A stretch of 64,000 nucleotides of DNA from Streptomyces griseiscabiei. Lineage in GTDB: Bacteria; Actinomycetota; Actinomycetes; Streptomycetales; Streptomycetaceae. Location of the stretch: assembly GCF_020010925.1 (NCBI RefSeq), contig NZ_JAGJBZ010000004.1:62001-126000 (forward strand), read 5' to 3'. The translations under genes were made by a program, and so were the position numbers. Positions within the stretch are counted from its first letter, which is position 1, and every line of letters starts with the position of its first letter. The notes beneath the pieces are model-generated. The model searched no databases. It had not been told where the DNA came from and was given only the letters and a program-made list of their open reading frames with translations. Positions 46,316-54,595 of the stretch are shown one piece after another.

Positions 46316-46497
46316 CAGGCAGCTTCCTGTTCGGTGCGAAGGGATATGTAGGCGTCCACGGCGGTAGCGCTGATGCGTCGGCAGCGGCCGATCTTGAAGG
46401 AGGCGAGTTCGCGGGAGCGGATCAGGTCGTGGACCTTCCAGCGGCTGATGCCGAGACGCTCGGCGACCTGGTCCACGGTGAGCACGGCGGTCGTCAT
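46315..46497 (-). CDS. xis: Excisionase / helix-turn-helix protein
   Basis: A 60-residue MerR/Xis-type helix-turn-helix protein: LTVDQVAERLGISRWKVHDL is the DNA-binding unit, followed by the wing SFKIGRCRRISATAVDAYI. Such proteins bend DNA at attL/attR and direct the integrase to excise. It overlaps both rep (ATGA at 46494-46497) and int (ATGA at 46315), so all three are co-translated. Confidence 0.92.
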   Translation of the reverse strand: MTTAVLTVDQVAERLGISRWKVHDLIRSRELASFKIGRCRRISATAVDAYISLRTEQEAA

Positions 46498-47957
46498 GCA
46501 GGCAGAGCCCTTTCGTGCTTGAGCTGTTGGCTCCAGGCGAGGTCATGGCGGACCTGGGCGGCGAGGAGTTCTTCGCCGGGGCGGTAGCCGCTGCTGAGGT
46601 AGGTCCACGACGAGGCGGTGACAAGGGTGGTGTTCTCGTCGTCGGTGGGGAGGCCGGCGCGGATGCGTGCGGCTTCGGCTTGAGCGGTGCGCCAGGCACG
46701 GCGTACGTCGCGCAGTGCGCCGAGGGTGGTCGAGTAGGCGCGTGACTTGCTGGAGAAGTGACCGCGGAAGCCGAGCATGTGAGCCCACTTCCAGAGCTTG
46801 AGATCGGAGAACTCGGGGAGGTGGCCGAGCGCCCATGCGGTGCGGATCATCTGCCGGGCGTGCTGCCGTACGGGGAGATCGGTGAGAGGTTCGGCTTGGC
46901 CGGTGCCGTCGCAGTCGTCGCACAGGTCGCGAAAGCCGTCGGGGCCGCGTACGTAGCCGCGTCCGGCGCAGGGGCGGCATACGAGGGTGCGGTCCACGGT
47001 GCCCGCGCCCTCGGCGTTCTTGGTGGCGTACTTGGCGACGTATCCGGCGACCTTGGCGTCTGTGAGTTCGCCGTCTCCCAGGGCGGAGATCTGGTCCACC
47101 TTGAAGCGGTCGCCCCACCGGATGACGCGTTCGCCGACCGCGTCCGACTCGACCGTGAGCCGGGCACGCTCGACCGCCAGGCCGACGGCGACGTGGAGGG
47201 CATCGAAGGTGGCCCAGGCCGGGGGCGAGGTGGTGTGGCCGTCGGGACCGTCGAAGCGGACGACCGCGTGGAAGTGGACCAGGCCGCGTTGCTGGTACTC
47301 GGCGACCTTGGCGAAGGAGACGCGGAGAGCTGCGTTGAGTGCTTTCTGCGTCATGCCGAGGTGCTCGGCGAGGGCACGGCGTAGGTAGGTCGTGAAGCGT
47401 GCCCACAGGGCCCCGGCGTGCGCGTTCCACAACACGGCGCCGGTGTAGTCGTAGCTTGCCGGGCGGAGAGGGGTGCCCAGTTCGGGAGCGTCCTGGAGGT
47501 GGCTCTCGCCGCATGCGCAGGGGCGGGGCTTGCCCGTGTCGGTCGTGGGGCGGTTGTGGACGGGGCCGAAGGACGGGGCGGTGAGGGTGACGAAGGCGCG
47601 GGGGTGGTCGCGGACGGCTTCGGCGATGTTCTTGCCGCCGGAGAGTCCGGCCTTGATCAGGTGGTAGGTGTCGGCGGCGTAGAGGCGGGAGCAGGCTGGG
47701 CAGCGGGAGGCGCGGCGGTTGCCGCAGGTGGTGAGGAGGCGGCCGGAGGGTTCGTCCTCGGAGCGGTAGGAGCGGACGACTTGCTTGGTGGTCTGGTCGG
47801 TGGTGATTGTCCAGCCGTGGAGGTTGACGGGGCTGGTGCAGCCGCGCAGGTCGCGGACCTGTTCGGTGACGCGGTCGAAGTCGTCGGTGTTGGCCAGTTC
47901 GACCAGGTCCCGCAGGCCGGGGCTGATGACGTGGCGCAGGTCGAGGGGGCGGCGCAT
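46494..47957 (-). CDS. repSA: RepSA-like replication initiator
   Basis: A 487-residue initiator of the pSAM2 RepSA family, which starts rolling-circle replication of the excised element. Zinc-binding cysteines are visible at the N-terminus (CGNRRASRCPACSRLYAADT) and in the middle (CRPCAGRGYVRGPDGF... CDDCDGTG). The nickase region includes GLVHFHAVVRFDG (HxH metal motif) and later VAGYVAKYATKNAEG with Tyr and Lys residues. ATG 47957 follows AAAGGACA. A 15-bp hairpin at 47995-48040 lies immediately upstream. Confidence 0.92.
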   Translation of the reverse strand: MRRPLDLRHVISPGLRDLVELANTDDFDRVTEQVRDLRGCTSPVNLHGWTITTDQTTKQVVRSYRSEDEPSGRLLTTCGNRRASRCPACSRLYAADTYHLIKAGLSGGKNIAEAVRDHPRAFVTLTAPSFGPVHNRPTTDTGKPRPCACGESHLQDAPELGTPLRPASYDYTGAVLWNAHAGALWARFTTYLRRALAEHLGMTQKALNAALRVSFAKVAEYQQRGLVHFHAVVRFDGPDGHTTSPPAWATFDALHVAVGLAVERARLTVESDAVGERVIRWGDRFKVDQISALGDGELTDAKVAGYVAKYATKNAEGAGTVDRTLVCRPCAGRGYVRGPDGFRDLCDDCDGTGQAEPLTDLPVRQHARQMIRTAWALGHLPEFSDLKLWKWAHMLGFRGHFSSKSRAYSTTLGALRDVRRAWRTAQAEAARIRAGLPTDDENTTLVTASSWTYLSSGYRPGEELLAAQVRHDLAWSQQLKHERALPA

Positions 47958-47994
47958 GGGTGGCGGGGTGTCCTTTCTGGCGCGAGGGTGAGGA

Positions 47995-48040
47995 CCTGCG
48001 GGCAGCAGCGATTCAGTGCGCTCGGGCTGCTGCCCGCAGG
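47995..48040. other. Strong hairpin upstream of rep
   Basis: Perfect 15-bp arms (CCTGCGGGCAGCAGC / GCTGCTGCCCGCAGG) around a 16-base centre, between the rep start and the spd remnant. It may be a replication origin structure for the rolling-circle initiator or a terminator for the former upstream gene. No T-run on either side. Confidence 0.5.
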
Positions 48041-48101
48041 CATGGCGAGTCGGGCCCAGGGGCGGTGGTTGGTGCCGGGAAGGCCGGCGGAAGGGGCGGC
48101 C

Positions 48102-48370
48102 CTACAGAGCGGCGTGCAGCGCGGTGGCCATGGGCAGGCCGATCCCGAGTCGCGTCTTGAGCTGGGCCGCTGTGATCGGCTCGCCGTGCTCGGTGCGGTG
48201 GGATGTCGCGATGGAGCGTGCTTCGGTCAGCAGCGGCTCAGGGACCTTGACCACGGGTGAAGCGGGAGCGGGAGCCGGGGCGATCTGAGGAGCGATCGAG
48301 GCCGGGGGCGGGGCCGGAAGGGTGATCGGCTCCGCAGGGCTGGGGGCGTCGGAACCAGTCGTGGGGCCTC
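48102..48370 (-). pseudogene. Truncated spd-type transfer gene, C-terminal fragment
   Basis: The minus frame encodes PAPAPASPVVKVPEPLLTEA and then RSIATSHRTEHGEPITAAQL, ending HAAL at the TAG at 48104. This reads like the C-terminal DNA-binding tail of DUF2637 (SpdB-type) membrane proteins found upstream of rep in these elements. A stop precedes it in frame near 48370 and no membrane segments remain. So the 5' part has been deleted, together, it seems, with the transfer region. Confidence 0.7.
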
Positions 48371-48469
48371 ACATCCCTACGCGACGAGATCCGCGCCCTT
48401 AGCGCTGATCATCAGGAACTACGCCGTGAGGTAGAGGAGTTGAAGGCAGCCCAGCAGTCGGAGTCGTAG
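48360..48469 (+). pseudogene. C-terminal fragment of a coiled-coil protein at the deletion junction
   Basis: The plus frame reads LTSLRDEIRALSADHQELRR then EVEELKAAQQSES before a stop at 48467-48469, a clean heptad pattern, with no start codon upstream. It abuts the truncated spd gene end to end and in opposite orientation, so 48360-48370 is likely the scar of a deletion or rearrangement. Confidence 0.5.
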
Positions 48470-48626
48470 TCCTGAGCTGGGCCACTTCCTCTCGCAACTC
48501 CCTGGTCTCCCTGCTGAGGCGGACAACCATGGCCCGCATCTCCTCGATCAGCGCGACTACCTGATCCGTGTCCCCGACGTGAATGCTGGTCGACCCCATT
48601 TCGTTGTCCGGTATGTGCTCGGTCAT
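48399..48626 (-). CDS. Small coiled-coil protein of the element
   Basis: A 75-residue protein, MTEHIPDNEMGSTSIHVGD followed by a heptad helix (LIEEMRAMVVRLSRETRELR, REEVAQL) and a Thr/Pro-rich tail. GGGGAG precedes the ATG at 48626 by 3-4 bases. It overlaps, antisense, the fragment at 48360-48469. Similar short coiled-coil proteins accompany actinomycete integrative elements, but I cannot name a family. A longer upstream frame is not convincing. Confidence 0.55.
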   Translation of the reverse strand: MTEHIPDNEMGSTSIHVGDTDQVVALIEEMRAMVVRLSRETRELREEVAQLRTTTPTAGLPSTPLPHGVVPDDQR

Positions 48627-49307
48627 CGCTCCCCGCCTGCTGCCGCGCCGTCGTTCCGTGCCGCACTGTCCGAGCCGCCGGACCCTGCCCACGGCATCCG
48701 TGCCTCTCCTCGGTTGTTGACCATTGCCCTGCGTGCTGTTCAGAGTTTCTTTACTGGATTGGATCAAGGCGGCCCGCCTACGGCGGTCCGCGCGCGCTGG
48801 CGGCCACGGGCCGCCGCCGCTCCCTGTCTCCGCCACCGCTGCGGCGGCCCCCGGCCGCTCAGCACGCAACACCACCGATGCGGACTGCCAGAGCAGCGGG
48901 AAGCAACTCGACCGTCCCGAGCGCGAGGACCACACCGAAGCGCCCCGGTGACGAGCGCACCGTGCCACCGCCCGCCGAATCGCACCAGAGGCACGAAGCG
49001 GAGTGGAGTGCTGTCCGTACGTTCACAACGCCCAGGCAGCCGGGAGCACGGTCCGCGACGTATTCGGGCAGCGTGGCTGAGGCCCGTACGGGGTTGCTGG
49101 AGGCACACGTGACGGGTGCTCGTTCGGCGCACCCGCCGTTGTGGCTGACTTTCGGTGGCTGAGGCCAGAACTGCGTTCCTCGACGGGACTTCACCAGTGA
49201 CCCTCTCCAACTCGACAACAGGAAGCCGAGGTTGTGGCCGCACCCGCATTCGGGCACGCCGACCACCCCGGTACCATCGGCACCGGGTTCCTGATCAGGG
49301 CTTCCAC
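48627..49307. other. 681-bp stretch without a confident gene
   Basis: Open frames occur on both strands without motifs. GTGGCTGAGGCC is repeated at 49073 and 49155; read as protein, both give VAEART followed by similar but diverged residues, suggesting a decayed duplication. This region may correspond to the deleted transfer module's far side or carry an origin. No RNA gene recognised. Confidence 0.35.
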
Positions 49308-49353
49308 GACCGGACCACCCGGAATGCTGTCCAGGCTGAGGGGTGGTCCGGTC
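49308..49353. terminator. Hairpin downstream of the pseudo-kinase gene
   Basis: Perfect 13-bp arms GACCGGACCACCC / GGGTGGTCCGGTC around a 20-base centre, 57 bp past the stop of the minus-strand pseudo-kinase gene. No T-run; assigned as a terminator by position. Confidence 0.55.
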
Positions 49354-49409
49354 TGTTGTTGTCGGCCCGCCGCCGTATCGAGCAACGGACGGTGAGCAGG
49401 GCTTTGGGA

Positions 49410-50276
49410 TCAGTTCAGGGCTTTACCCACCTCGTAGATCGTCGGCCGGTCCTCGGGAGCGTGGCTGAGCATGGCCTCGATCAGTTCACCCAGCTCACCG
49501 GGCGCCTTCACGGCGCGACGTCGACCGTTGGCCACGGCTTCTCTCTGTACGGGGCGAGGAGCGTCGTCCGGGTACTCGACCGCTCGCCAGCCGGTGGCGG
49601 AGATGAGCAGGGACGCGCCGAGGGCGTAGATGTCGGCTTCCGGCGTGGGGTCGGCCTCCCCGGTGGCGAGGACACTGTGGGCGATCTCCGGTGCTTCGTA
49701 GTGGACGAGGCAGCCGCGGAACGGGAAGTCGTACCCCTGGGGAACGATTCCGCCACGGGCGAGGGCGAGGTCGATCAAGTGCGTCCGGTCGGGCCCGATG
49801 ATGAAGTGGGATGGTTGCACGTCTCCGTGTGCCCAGCCCTTCGCGTGCAGTTCAGCCAGTGCTTCGACGCATCCCAGGGCGACGCTGGGGTGCGGCGCGA
49901 TGGACGAGTCCGGCTTACGGCAGAGCTCCCACAGCCGGTACAGGTCCGGCCCTTCGCGCCACGGCTGGAAGTTCCACGTCCCGCGCTCCCACTCGCCGTA
50001 AGCGATCGCGTCGAGGTCGAGGCCGAGCCGGTGCAGTACGGCGCCCTCGCGCGCCGGCGCGAGCGCGGTCCAGGGCTGGGCGTCCCAGTCGGCGGTGGCT
50101 TCGATCGGGTGGCCGAGCTTCACGGCGTAGTGACCCCGTGGGCTCTGCACCTCCCAGACCGTGGAGCCCCGGCGGTTGATGACGAGGCGCTGAGCCGTGG
50201 GCATGAGCGCGTCGAGCACCACGATCGGCAGTTCAGCGGTTGAGCCGGGCAACGTCTCTTCTCCTTCCAGGCGCAC
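49410..50276 (-). CDS. Protein-kinase-like protein with altered catalytic motifs
   Basis: A 288-residue protein with a kinase fold: the ATP-anchoring Lys in RGHYAVKLG, the catalytic loop WAHGDVQPSHFII (HGDxxxxH, the usual Asn is His), the metal motif DLALARGG instead of DFG, and HYEAPEI as the APE motif. So HxD Asp and Lys are kept but the Mg-binding Asn is changed; activity may be low or of another type. It lacks a membrane segment. It lies 46 bp downstream of the 147-residue protein gene on the same strand, probably one operon. Confidence 0.75.
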   Translation of the reverse strand: MRLEGEETLPGSTAELPIVVLDALMPTAQRLVINRRGSTVWEVQSPRGHYAVKLGHPIEATADWDAQPWTALAPAREGAVLHRLGLDLDAIAYGEWERGTWNFQPWREGPDLYRLWELCRKPDSSIAPHPSVALGCVEALAELHAKGWAHGDVQPSHFIIGPDRTHLIDLALARGGIVPQGYDFPFRGCLVHYEAPEIAHSVLATGEADPTPEADIYALGASLLISATGWRAVEYPDDAPRPVQREAVANGRRRAVKAPGELGELIEAMLSHAPEDRPTIYEVGKALN

Positions 50277-50322
50277 GCGACCGACCCCGAGTCGAGGCCG
50301 GTCGCGTCGCTGTTGGGTGGGG

Positions 50323-50766
50323 TCAGTCCTGACCGTAGGGTCGGCCGCAGTCCGAGTCGCACTGCGCGAGGTTCGTGCCGTCCACGGTCCACAGGTCGTC
50401 GAAGACCATGAACCCGGCCGCCTTCATGGCGTGAGCCGAGGCGGCGACCTTCTCAGGGTCTCGTGCCCCACCGCCCGGCTTCGGGTTGTGGTGGAGGAAG
50501 CGGCCCGCGTACTGCTCGCACAGCCCGGCGTACTCCTTCGTGTGCAGGATGAGCGCGTGAAGGCCGAGGTCCACGTCATCCGAAGGGACCATGGGAACCG
50601 TGGCGGTCGCCGCCGTGGCCACGAACGCCACCGCCTGGTCCGCGATCCGCTCGGCACGCTCGGGCGACTGCCCGTTGTGAGTGATCACGAAGTGAGTGAG
50701 GCTCTGGAACAACTCCTCACCTGCCACCGCGCGACCGGTCTTCTGATCGTTCGCTGTTGCCGTCAT
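50323..50766 (-). CDS. Glycine-rich-domain-protein-like (DUF1399-type) small protein
   Basis: A 147-residue protein. The segment VDLGLHALILHTKEYAGLCE followed by QYAGRFLHHNPKPGG resembles the repeated unit of plant-type glycine-rich domain proteins (DxxWHxFIxxTxxYxxFC...FxHHxP), where the Trp is Leu here. It ends with a His/Cys-bearing CDSDCGRPYGQD. AGGAGA lies 8 bases before the ATG at 50766. It is in an operon with the pseudo-kinase. Similar small proteins occur beside RiPP or signalling genes in actinomycetes, but function is unknown. Confidence 0.65.
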   Translation of the reverse strand: MTATANDQKTGRAVAGEELFQSLTHFVITHNGQSPERAERIADQAVAFVATAATATVPMVPSDDVDLGLHALILHTKEYAGLCEQYAGRFLHHNPKPGGGARDPEKVAASAHAMKAAGFMVFDDLWTVDGTNLAQCDSDCGRPYGQD

Positions 50767-50913
50767 GTGCAGTCTCCTGGTGTGAGAGGTGCAGGGCACT
50801 TACCTGCCGTCGCGATCACCGAGCACGGCTCGAAGACCATCGCGAGCGGGCTTGGAGGCCGGCCCCGAACGGGGACGGGGGAGCCGTAACGGCACCCGTT
50901 CGGGGCGGCCGGT

Positions 50914-51012
50914 CTACTGGCCAATGCCGAGGGCCACACCGATCACCAATCCGCACGAACCGCTGACGCAGATGATGAACAGGACCCCGGCGTAACGGCC
51001 GACGGCGCGCAT
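50914..51012 (-). CDS. Possible 32-residue membrane peptide
   Basis: MRAVGRYAGVLFIICVSGSC then GLVIGVALGIGQ forms one hydrophobic helix with a basic start. The ATG is at 51012, touching the stop of the upstream small gene (51012), which would couple the two. No ribosome-binding site of its own. Too short to judge with confidence. Confidence 0.35.
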   Translation of the reverse strand: MRAVGRYAGVLFIICVSGSCGLVIGVALGIGQ

Positions 51013-51242
51013 CACAACCCAGCCCGACTGTTGCCGTTCTTCATGGCCAAACGTGCGCTCAGTTCTTCCCGAGCACTGAGGGCCACGACGTTGCCCGGCA
51101 TGGCATCCCACTCCCGGCCGCCACAGACCGGCCGTATCTGCACACGACCGCCGATCTGACCCATGACGACGCCGACGCGTCCGTTGGCACTGTCCTTCGC
51201 CAGTTCGCCGATGCCTGGCCTGGTCTGCTGATTGCTCGCCAT
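51012..51242 (-). CDS. Small protein divergent from the XRE regulator
   Basis: A 76-residue protein: MASNQQTRPGIGELAKDSAN, then VGVVMGQIGGRVQIRPVCGG with a beta-rich look, and a polar tail ending NGNSRAGL. GGGAAG precedes the ATG by about 11 bases. It is transcribed away from the XRE regulator gene, with the operator-like repeats at 51300-51328 between them. Paired XRE/small gene units of this kind are common in Streptomyces and its elements. Function unknown. Confidence 0.55.
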   Translation of the reverse strand: MASNQQTRPGIGELAKDSANGRVGVVMGQIGGRVQIRPVCGGREWDAMPGNVVALSAREELSARLAMKNGNSRAGL

Positions 51243-51299
51243 GCCCACGAGCTTCCCGCCGCCCATCAGGACGTTGGAACCACCGACAAACCCCACTTT

Positions 51300-51328
51300 G
51301 GGACGTCCCGCGTGGGGTAGAACGTCCC
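51300..51328. promoter_or_regulatory. Operator-like repeat between divergent genes
   Basis: GGGACGTCCC (perfect 10-bp palindrome, 51300-51309) and the half-match GAACGTCCC (51320-51328) are about two helical turns apart in the 119-bp gap. They are likely sites for the XRE protein encoded next door. TAGAAC may be part of a promoter overlapped by them. Confidence 0.55.
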
Positions 51329-51361
51329 TAGTGCCGTCCCCGGATGCTGGGAGAGATTGAG

Positions 51362-52105
51362 ATGCCAAACGAGAGATTGCGTGCTGCCATGGCGGCCGGC
51401 GGCTGGACGTACAACGCCCTCGCGGACAAGGTCGAAGTCGATCCCAAGTCCGTCGAACGATGGGTCAACCTGGGGCGTACGCCGCGCCGAGCTACGGCCA
51501 TGTTGGCAGCAGAAACGCTAGGAGAAGACGTGCACGCTCTATGGCCATCACTCAGGCAGGCACGCCCGGCCCGCGCCATCAGCCCGGAACTTGTGGCCCT
51601 CTACGACCAGCGGGCGGACATCCCCGTGTCCACTTTCGTGGACATGCTGAGCCAGGCTCGCGAGCACATCGATGTGTTGGTCTACGCGGCAGTGTTCTTG
51701 CACGAGGCGTACCCGAGACTCAACGAGCTCTTGAAGGAGCGAGCGGCCGAGGGCTGCGCCGTCCGCATCACACTCGGAGACGCGGACAGCTCCAACGTCC
51801 AGCAGCGTGGCGAGGAAGAACAGTTCGGCCACGGGATCCAGTCCCGTTGCCGCCTCGCGCTGATGCACTATCGCCCCCTTGTGGGGGTACCGGGCATCGA
51901 GGTGCGGACCCACGCCACGACGCTCTACAACTCGATTTACCGGGCTGATGATCAGTCACTGGTCAACGCACACGTCTGGGGCGTGAACGCCTACGCTGCC
52001 CCGGTCTGGCACCTGCGCCGAAGTGGGGCAGGCGGCATGTTTGACACCTACGCCGACAGCTTCGACGCGGTGTGGGCGACCGCGACGCCAGTCCGAGAAG
52101 GGTGA
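51362..52105 (+). CDS. XRE-type regulator with C-terminal phospholipase-D-like domain
   Basis: A 247-residue protein: a helix-turn-helix (about 1-65, MAAGGWTYNALADKVEVDPK then SVERWVNLGRTPRR) and a C-terminal domain (about 85-245) with VSTFVDMLSQAREHIDVLVY, VRITLGDADSSNV and HVWGVNAYAAPVWHLRR, resembling the fold used in PLD-like effector domains but without an HKD motif. GGGAGA precedes the ATG at 51362. Its stop overlaps the ribosome-binding region of the Nudix gene (2-bp gap), so both are in one operon. Probably responds to a nucleotide-like ligand; inference. Confidence 0.8.
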   Translation: MPNERLRAAMAAGGWTYNALADKVEVDPKSVERWVNLGRTPRRATAMLAAETLGEDVHALWPSLRQARPARAISPELVALYDQRADIPVSTFVDMLSQAREHIDVLVYAAVFLHEAYPRLNELLKERAAEGCAVRITLGDADSSNVQQRGEEEQFGHGIQSRCRLALMHYRPLVGVPGIEVRTHATTLYNSIYRADDQSLVNAHVWGVNAYAAPVWHLRRSGAGGMFDTYADSFDAVWATATPVREG

Positions 52106-52107
52106 CC

Positions 52108-52578
52108 ATGACACGCACCGAGTACTACGACGATCCGGACGCCCCCAAGCCCAACAGCTTGGTCGTCGCGGCGTCTGCGGTGGTCACCGACGACGAAGGA
52201 CGCATTCTTCTACAGCGCCGGCGAGACAACGACCTCTGGGCGCTGCCCGGCGGCGGCATGGAGATGACCGACTCGTTGCCAGGAACCGCCGTCCGCGAAG
52301 TGAAGGAGGAAACGGGCCTGGACGTGGAGATCACCGGGCTCGTCGGGACCTACACCGACCCGCGCCACGTCATCGCTTACACAGACGGTGAGGTGCGTCG
52401 ACAGTTCAATGTCTGCTTCACCGCCCGAGTAGTTGGCGGACGACTTGAAATCTCCCACGAATCCACGGAGTTGCGATTCGTTCCGGTGGATGAGCTAGCC
52501 AAGCTGCCCATGCACCACACGCAGCAGCTACGGCTACGGCACTTTCTAGAGTGCCGAGAGTGGCCCTACCTCGGCTGA
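52108..52578 (+). CDS. Nudix hydrolase
   Basis: A 156-residue Nudix protein. The box reads GGMEMTDSLPGTAVREVKEE followed by TGLDVEI; the REVKEE core is kept, but the first Glu of GX5E is Asp. These enzymes hydrolyse nucleoside diphosphates linked to another group. It starts 2 bp after the stop of the XRE-PLD regulator, so it is co-translated. Such XRE-Nudix pairs are found in many Streptomyces genomes. Substrate unknown. Confidence 0.85.
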   Translation: MTRTEYYDDPDAPKPNSLVVAASAVVTDDEGRILLQRRRDNDLWALPGGGMEMTDSLPGTAVREVKEETGLDVEITGLVGTYTDPRHVIAYTDGEVRRQFNVCFTARVVGGRLEISHESTELRFVPVDELAKLPMHHTQQLRLRHFLECREWPYLG

Positions 52579-52699
52579 TGGTCTGGCAGGTATCTGGAGC
52601 CCGTAACGATAGGTAATGGCTGGTCACGCGTGGCCGACAGGCCCCCGCAGGGAGGGTGCGCGTGACATTGGGGTGAGTCCAGTGGCGATGGAGCATCGC

Positions 52700-54448
52700 C
52701 TAGTACGGATTCCTGCTCGCGCCAAACCGGGTCGCTTTTTCTCCTCGGGCAGTGCGGCTATTTTTTAGAAACTGCATCTGATCGCGCATACGGCGACCTT
52801 CAAGCTGAATTACCCTTTCGTTTGCGAGATCGAGGTTCTCGTGATTGGCCACGACTACAAACTGGCATCCGCTTTCGGCGTGCTGCCTAAGCCTGGCTAG
52901 TTCCAGCTCTCTTCTTTCTGCGCTCAGGGAACTCATCCAATTGTCAATAAGGACGAGTCGATGTCTTGTCGTGTCAGTTGACAAATCGCGTAGATGTCTC
53001 TCGTTCTCGTTTGGCATGTAGAGACACTCTTCGGGCGTGAGTTGCTCGCGCCAGAGGAGTTCAAGTTTGCTTGACAGTTCGACGGCTAGAGGCGGAAGAT
53101 ATCTCATTCGTCGCCTCTGTTCCTGGCCGATGCAGCCGATGCGCAGACCAAGTGCGGCGAGCAGGATTGACTTACCGCTACCGTTGACGCCCGACACGAT
53201 GGTTATGGGAGAGTCGAGTCCAATTCCTCGATGTAGCGCTGAAATCGCATGAAGCGGCATCTCCGTCCTGAAGTCGCGTGGGAGACGAACGGCGATAAGG
53301 TGAGCGTCACAGTCAGTAACCCCTGAGCTTTTAGAGTCCACGCTCGAAGTAGATTTTGCGGAGGATGATCGAGGTGCAGCAGGAGAATTCTCGCTTCGAG
53401 AGAGGGCCCGCTCGGCGGCCCATCGGACCGTAGGGGCCGGGTCGTGCAAGAGGGGATGTAGGGCATTTTCGGCGATAGTGTCATCTGCCCAGCCTGAAAT
53501 CAGAGCTTCGGCGGCAGTCTCTCGTACCGAGGAAATATCGGATCGCAGAAGATTGAGCAAAGCGTCACGGACGGCAATGTCGCCTAACCACCCGGTCATC
53601 AATACCTCAACCGCTGTCTCCCGAACGGTTTGAACCCTGTCTTGCGCCAGAGGTAAGAGGACGTCTCGGGTAGTTGTATCACCGGCCCACCCATTTGCCA
53701 GACCCTCAGCGGCAAGTTCTCGGACCTGTGCAGAGCTGTGGAGAGTCAGGGCCGCCAAGGCGTCGCGAACCACGACGTCGCCAGCCCAGCCTTCGGAGAG
53801 TCCCCATATGGCGACAATCTGGGCGCGCTGCTTATCGGCTTGGAGTGCATTGACGAGTGATTCCCTTGCTGTGACGTCACCAGGCCATTCGAGTGCCAGG
53901 CTGTGTATTGCAGCTAGCTGGATTTCACTCTGCTCGTCTTGGGCTAGGCGCACCAGAGCGTCTCTGGTTTCCAGACTGCGCGGCCATCTCTGGACTAGTG
54001 CTCGTAGTGCTGTTTTGCGGTTTTCACTATCCGTAAGCCGAGTGGCCGCTAGGAGGACGGCATGTTCGTTGTCGAGAGGTTTCGCTTCCTCATCCACCGG
54101 GCTTGCGCTCTTGTTCTCAATCGCCTCCGAGAGGAGGGAGCTGAGTTTGGCATCAAACGCATCCCAGTCATCCGACGGCTTGCCGACCACAGGCCGCCTA
54201 TCCATGTCAGCCATGGCGTAGGCCAGGGCTTGGGCCGCTCTGTAGCTCGTGGTCTCACCGACCAAGAGCCTTCGGACAGTGGCAGTGCTGCAGGTGTCTC
54301 CTCGCTGACTCGCCTTGCGAGCCACCTCAGACAAGGACGGCATTCCAGCCCGCACCCGTAGCTCAGCCAGCCACTCCAACCATGTACGCAGAGGACCAGG
54401 CGGAATGTGGCCAGGGATACCCACAGGCCTACTTGCTGATCCTGGCAA
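52700..54448 (-). CDS. HTH-HEAT-repeat-ATPase protein, candidate defence or stress protein
   Basis: A 582-residue protein. A helix-turn-helix-like N-terminus (about 20-70, MPSLSEVARKASQRGDTCST) precedes six or seven HEAT-like repeats (about 130-370), each with a W-x-GD-xx-x-RDAL signature (EWPGDVTARESL, GWAGDVVVRDAL, GWLGDIAVRDAL). The C-terminal ABC/SMC-type ATPase (about 410-560) has Walker A SGVNGSGKSILLAAL and Walker B RLVLIDNW, then VVVANHENLD as the switch His. TTG 54448 is chosen because GGAGG lies 6 bases upstream. GC content is lower than in neighbours, showing foreign origin. It is alone on its strand, next to attR. Confidence 0.8.
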   Translation of the reverse strand: MPGSASRPVGIPGHIPPGPLRTWLEWLAELRVRAGMPSLSEVARKASQRGDTCSTATVRRLLVGETTSYRAAQALAYAMADMDRRPVVGKPSDDWDAFDAKLSSLLSEAIENKSASPVDEEAKPLDNEHAVLLAATRLTDSENRKTALRALVQRWPRSLETRDALVRLAQDEQSEIQLAAIHSLALEWPGDVTARESLVNALQADKQRAQIVAIWGLSEGWAGDVVVRDALAALTLHSSAQVRELAAEGLANGWAGDTTTRDVLLPLAQDRVQTVRETAVEVLMTGWLGDIAVRDALLNLLRSDISSVRETAAEALISGWADDTIAENALHPLLHDPAPTVRWAAERALSRSENSPAAPRSSSAKSTSSVDSKSSGVTDCDAHLIAVRLPRDFRTEMPLHAISALHRGIGLDSPITIVSGVNGSGKSILLAALGLRIGCIGQEQRRRMRYLPPLAVELSSKLELLWREQLTPEECLYMPNENERHLRDLSTDTTRHRLVLIDNWMSSLSAERRELELARLRQHAESGCQFVVVANHENLDLANERVIQLEGRRMRDQMQFLKNSRTARGEKATRFGASRNPY

Positions 54449-54595
54449 AGCGACCCTCCCCCGGTCGTGGAGTCGAGGTCTCGGTTCACCACGATTCACC
54501 ACGGTTCTTTGTGCCTCACAGCGTACCGCCATGAATCATCGCTGCGAGGAGTCGCCGATGCTCAACTCACCTGCACAGAAGGAGAGGTGAGGAGC

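Noticed and set aside
48859..49266. 135-codon minus frame in the element
   Set aside because: No motif and no ribosome-binding site; several equally long frames exist on both strands there.
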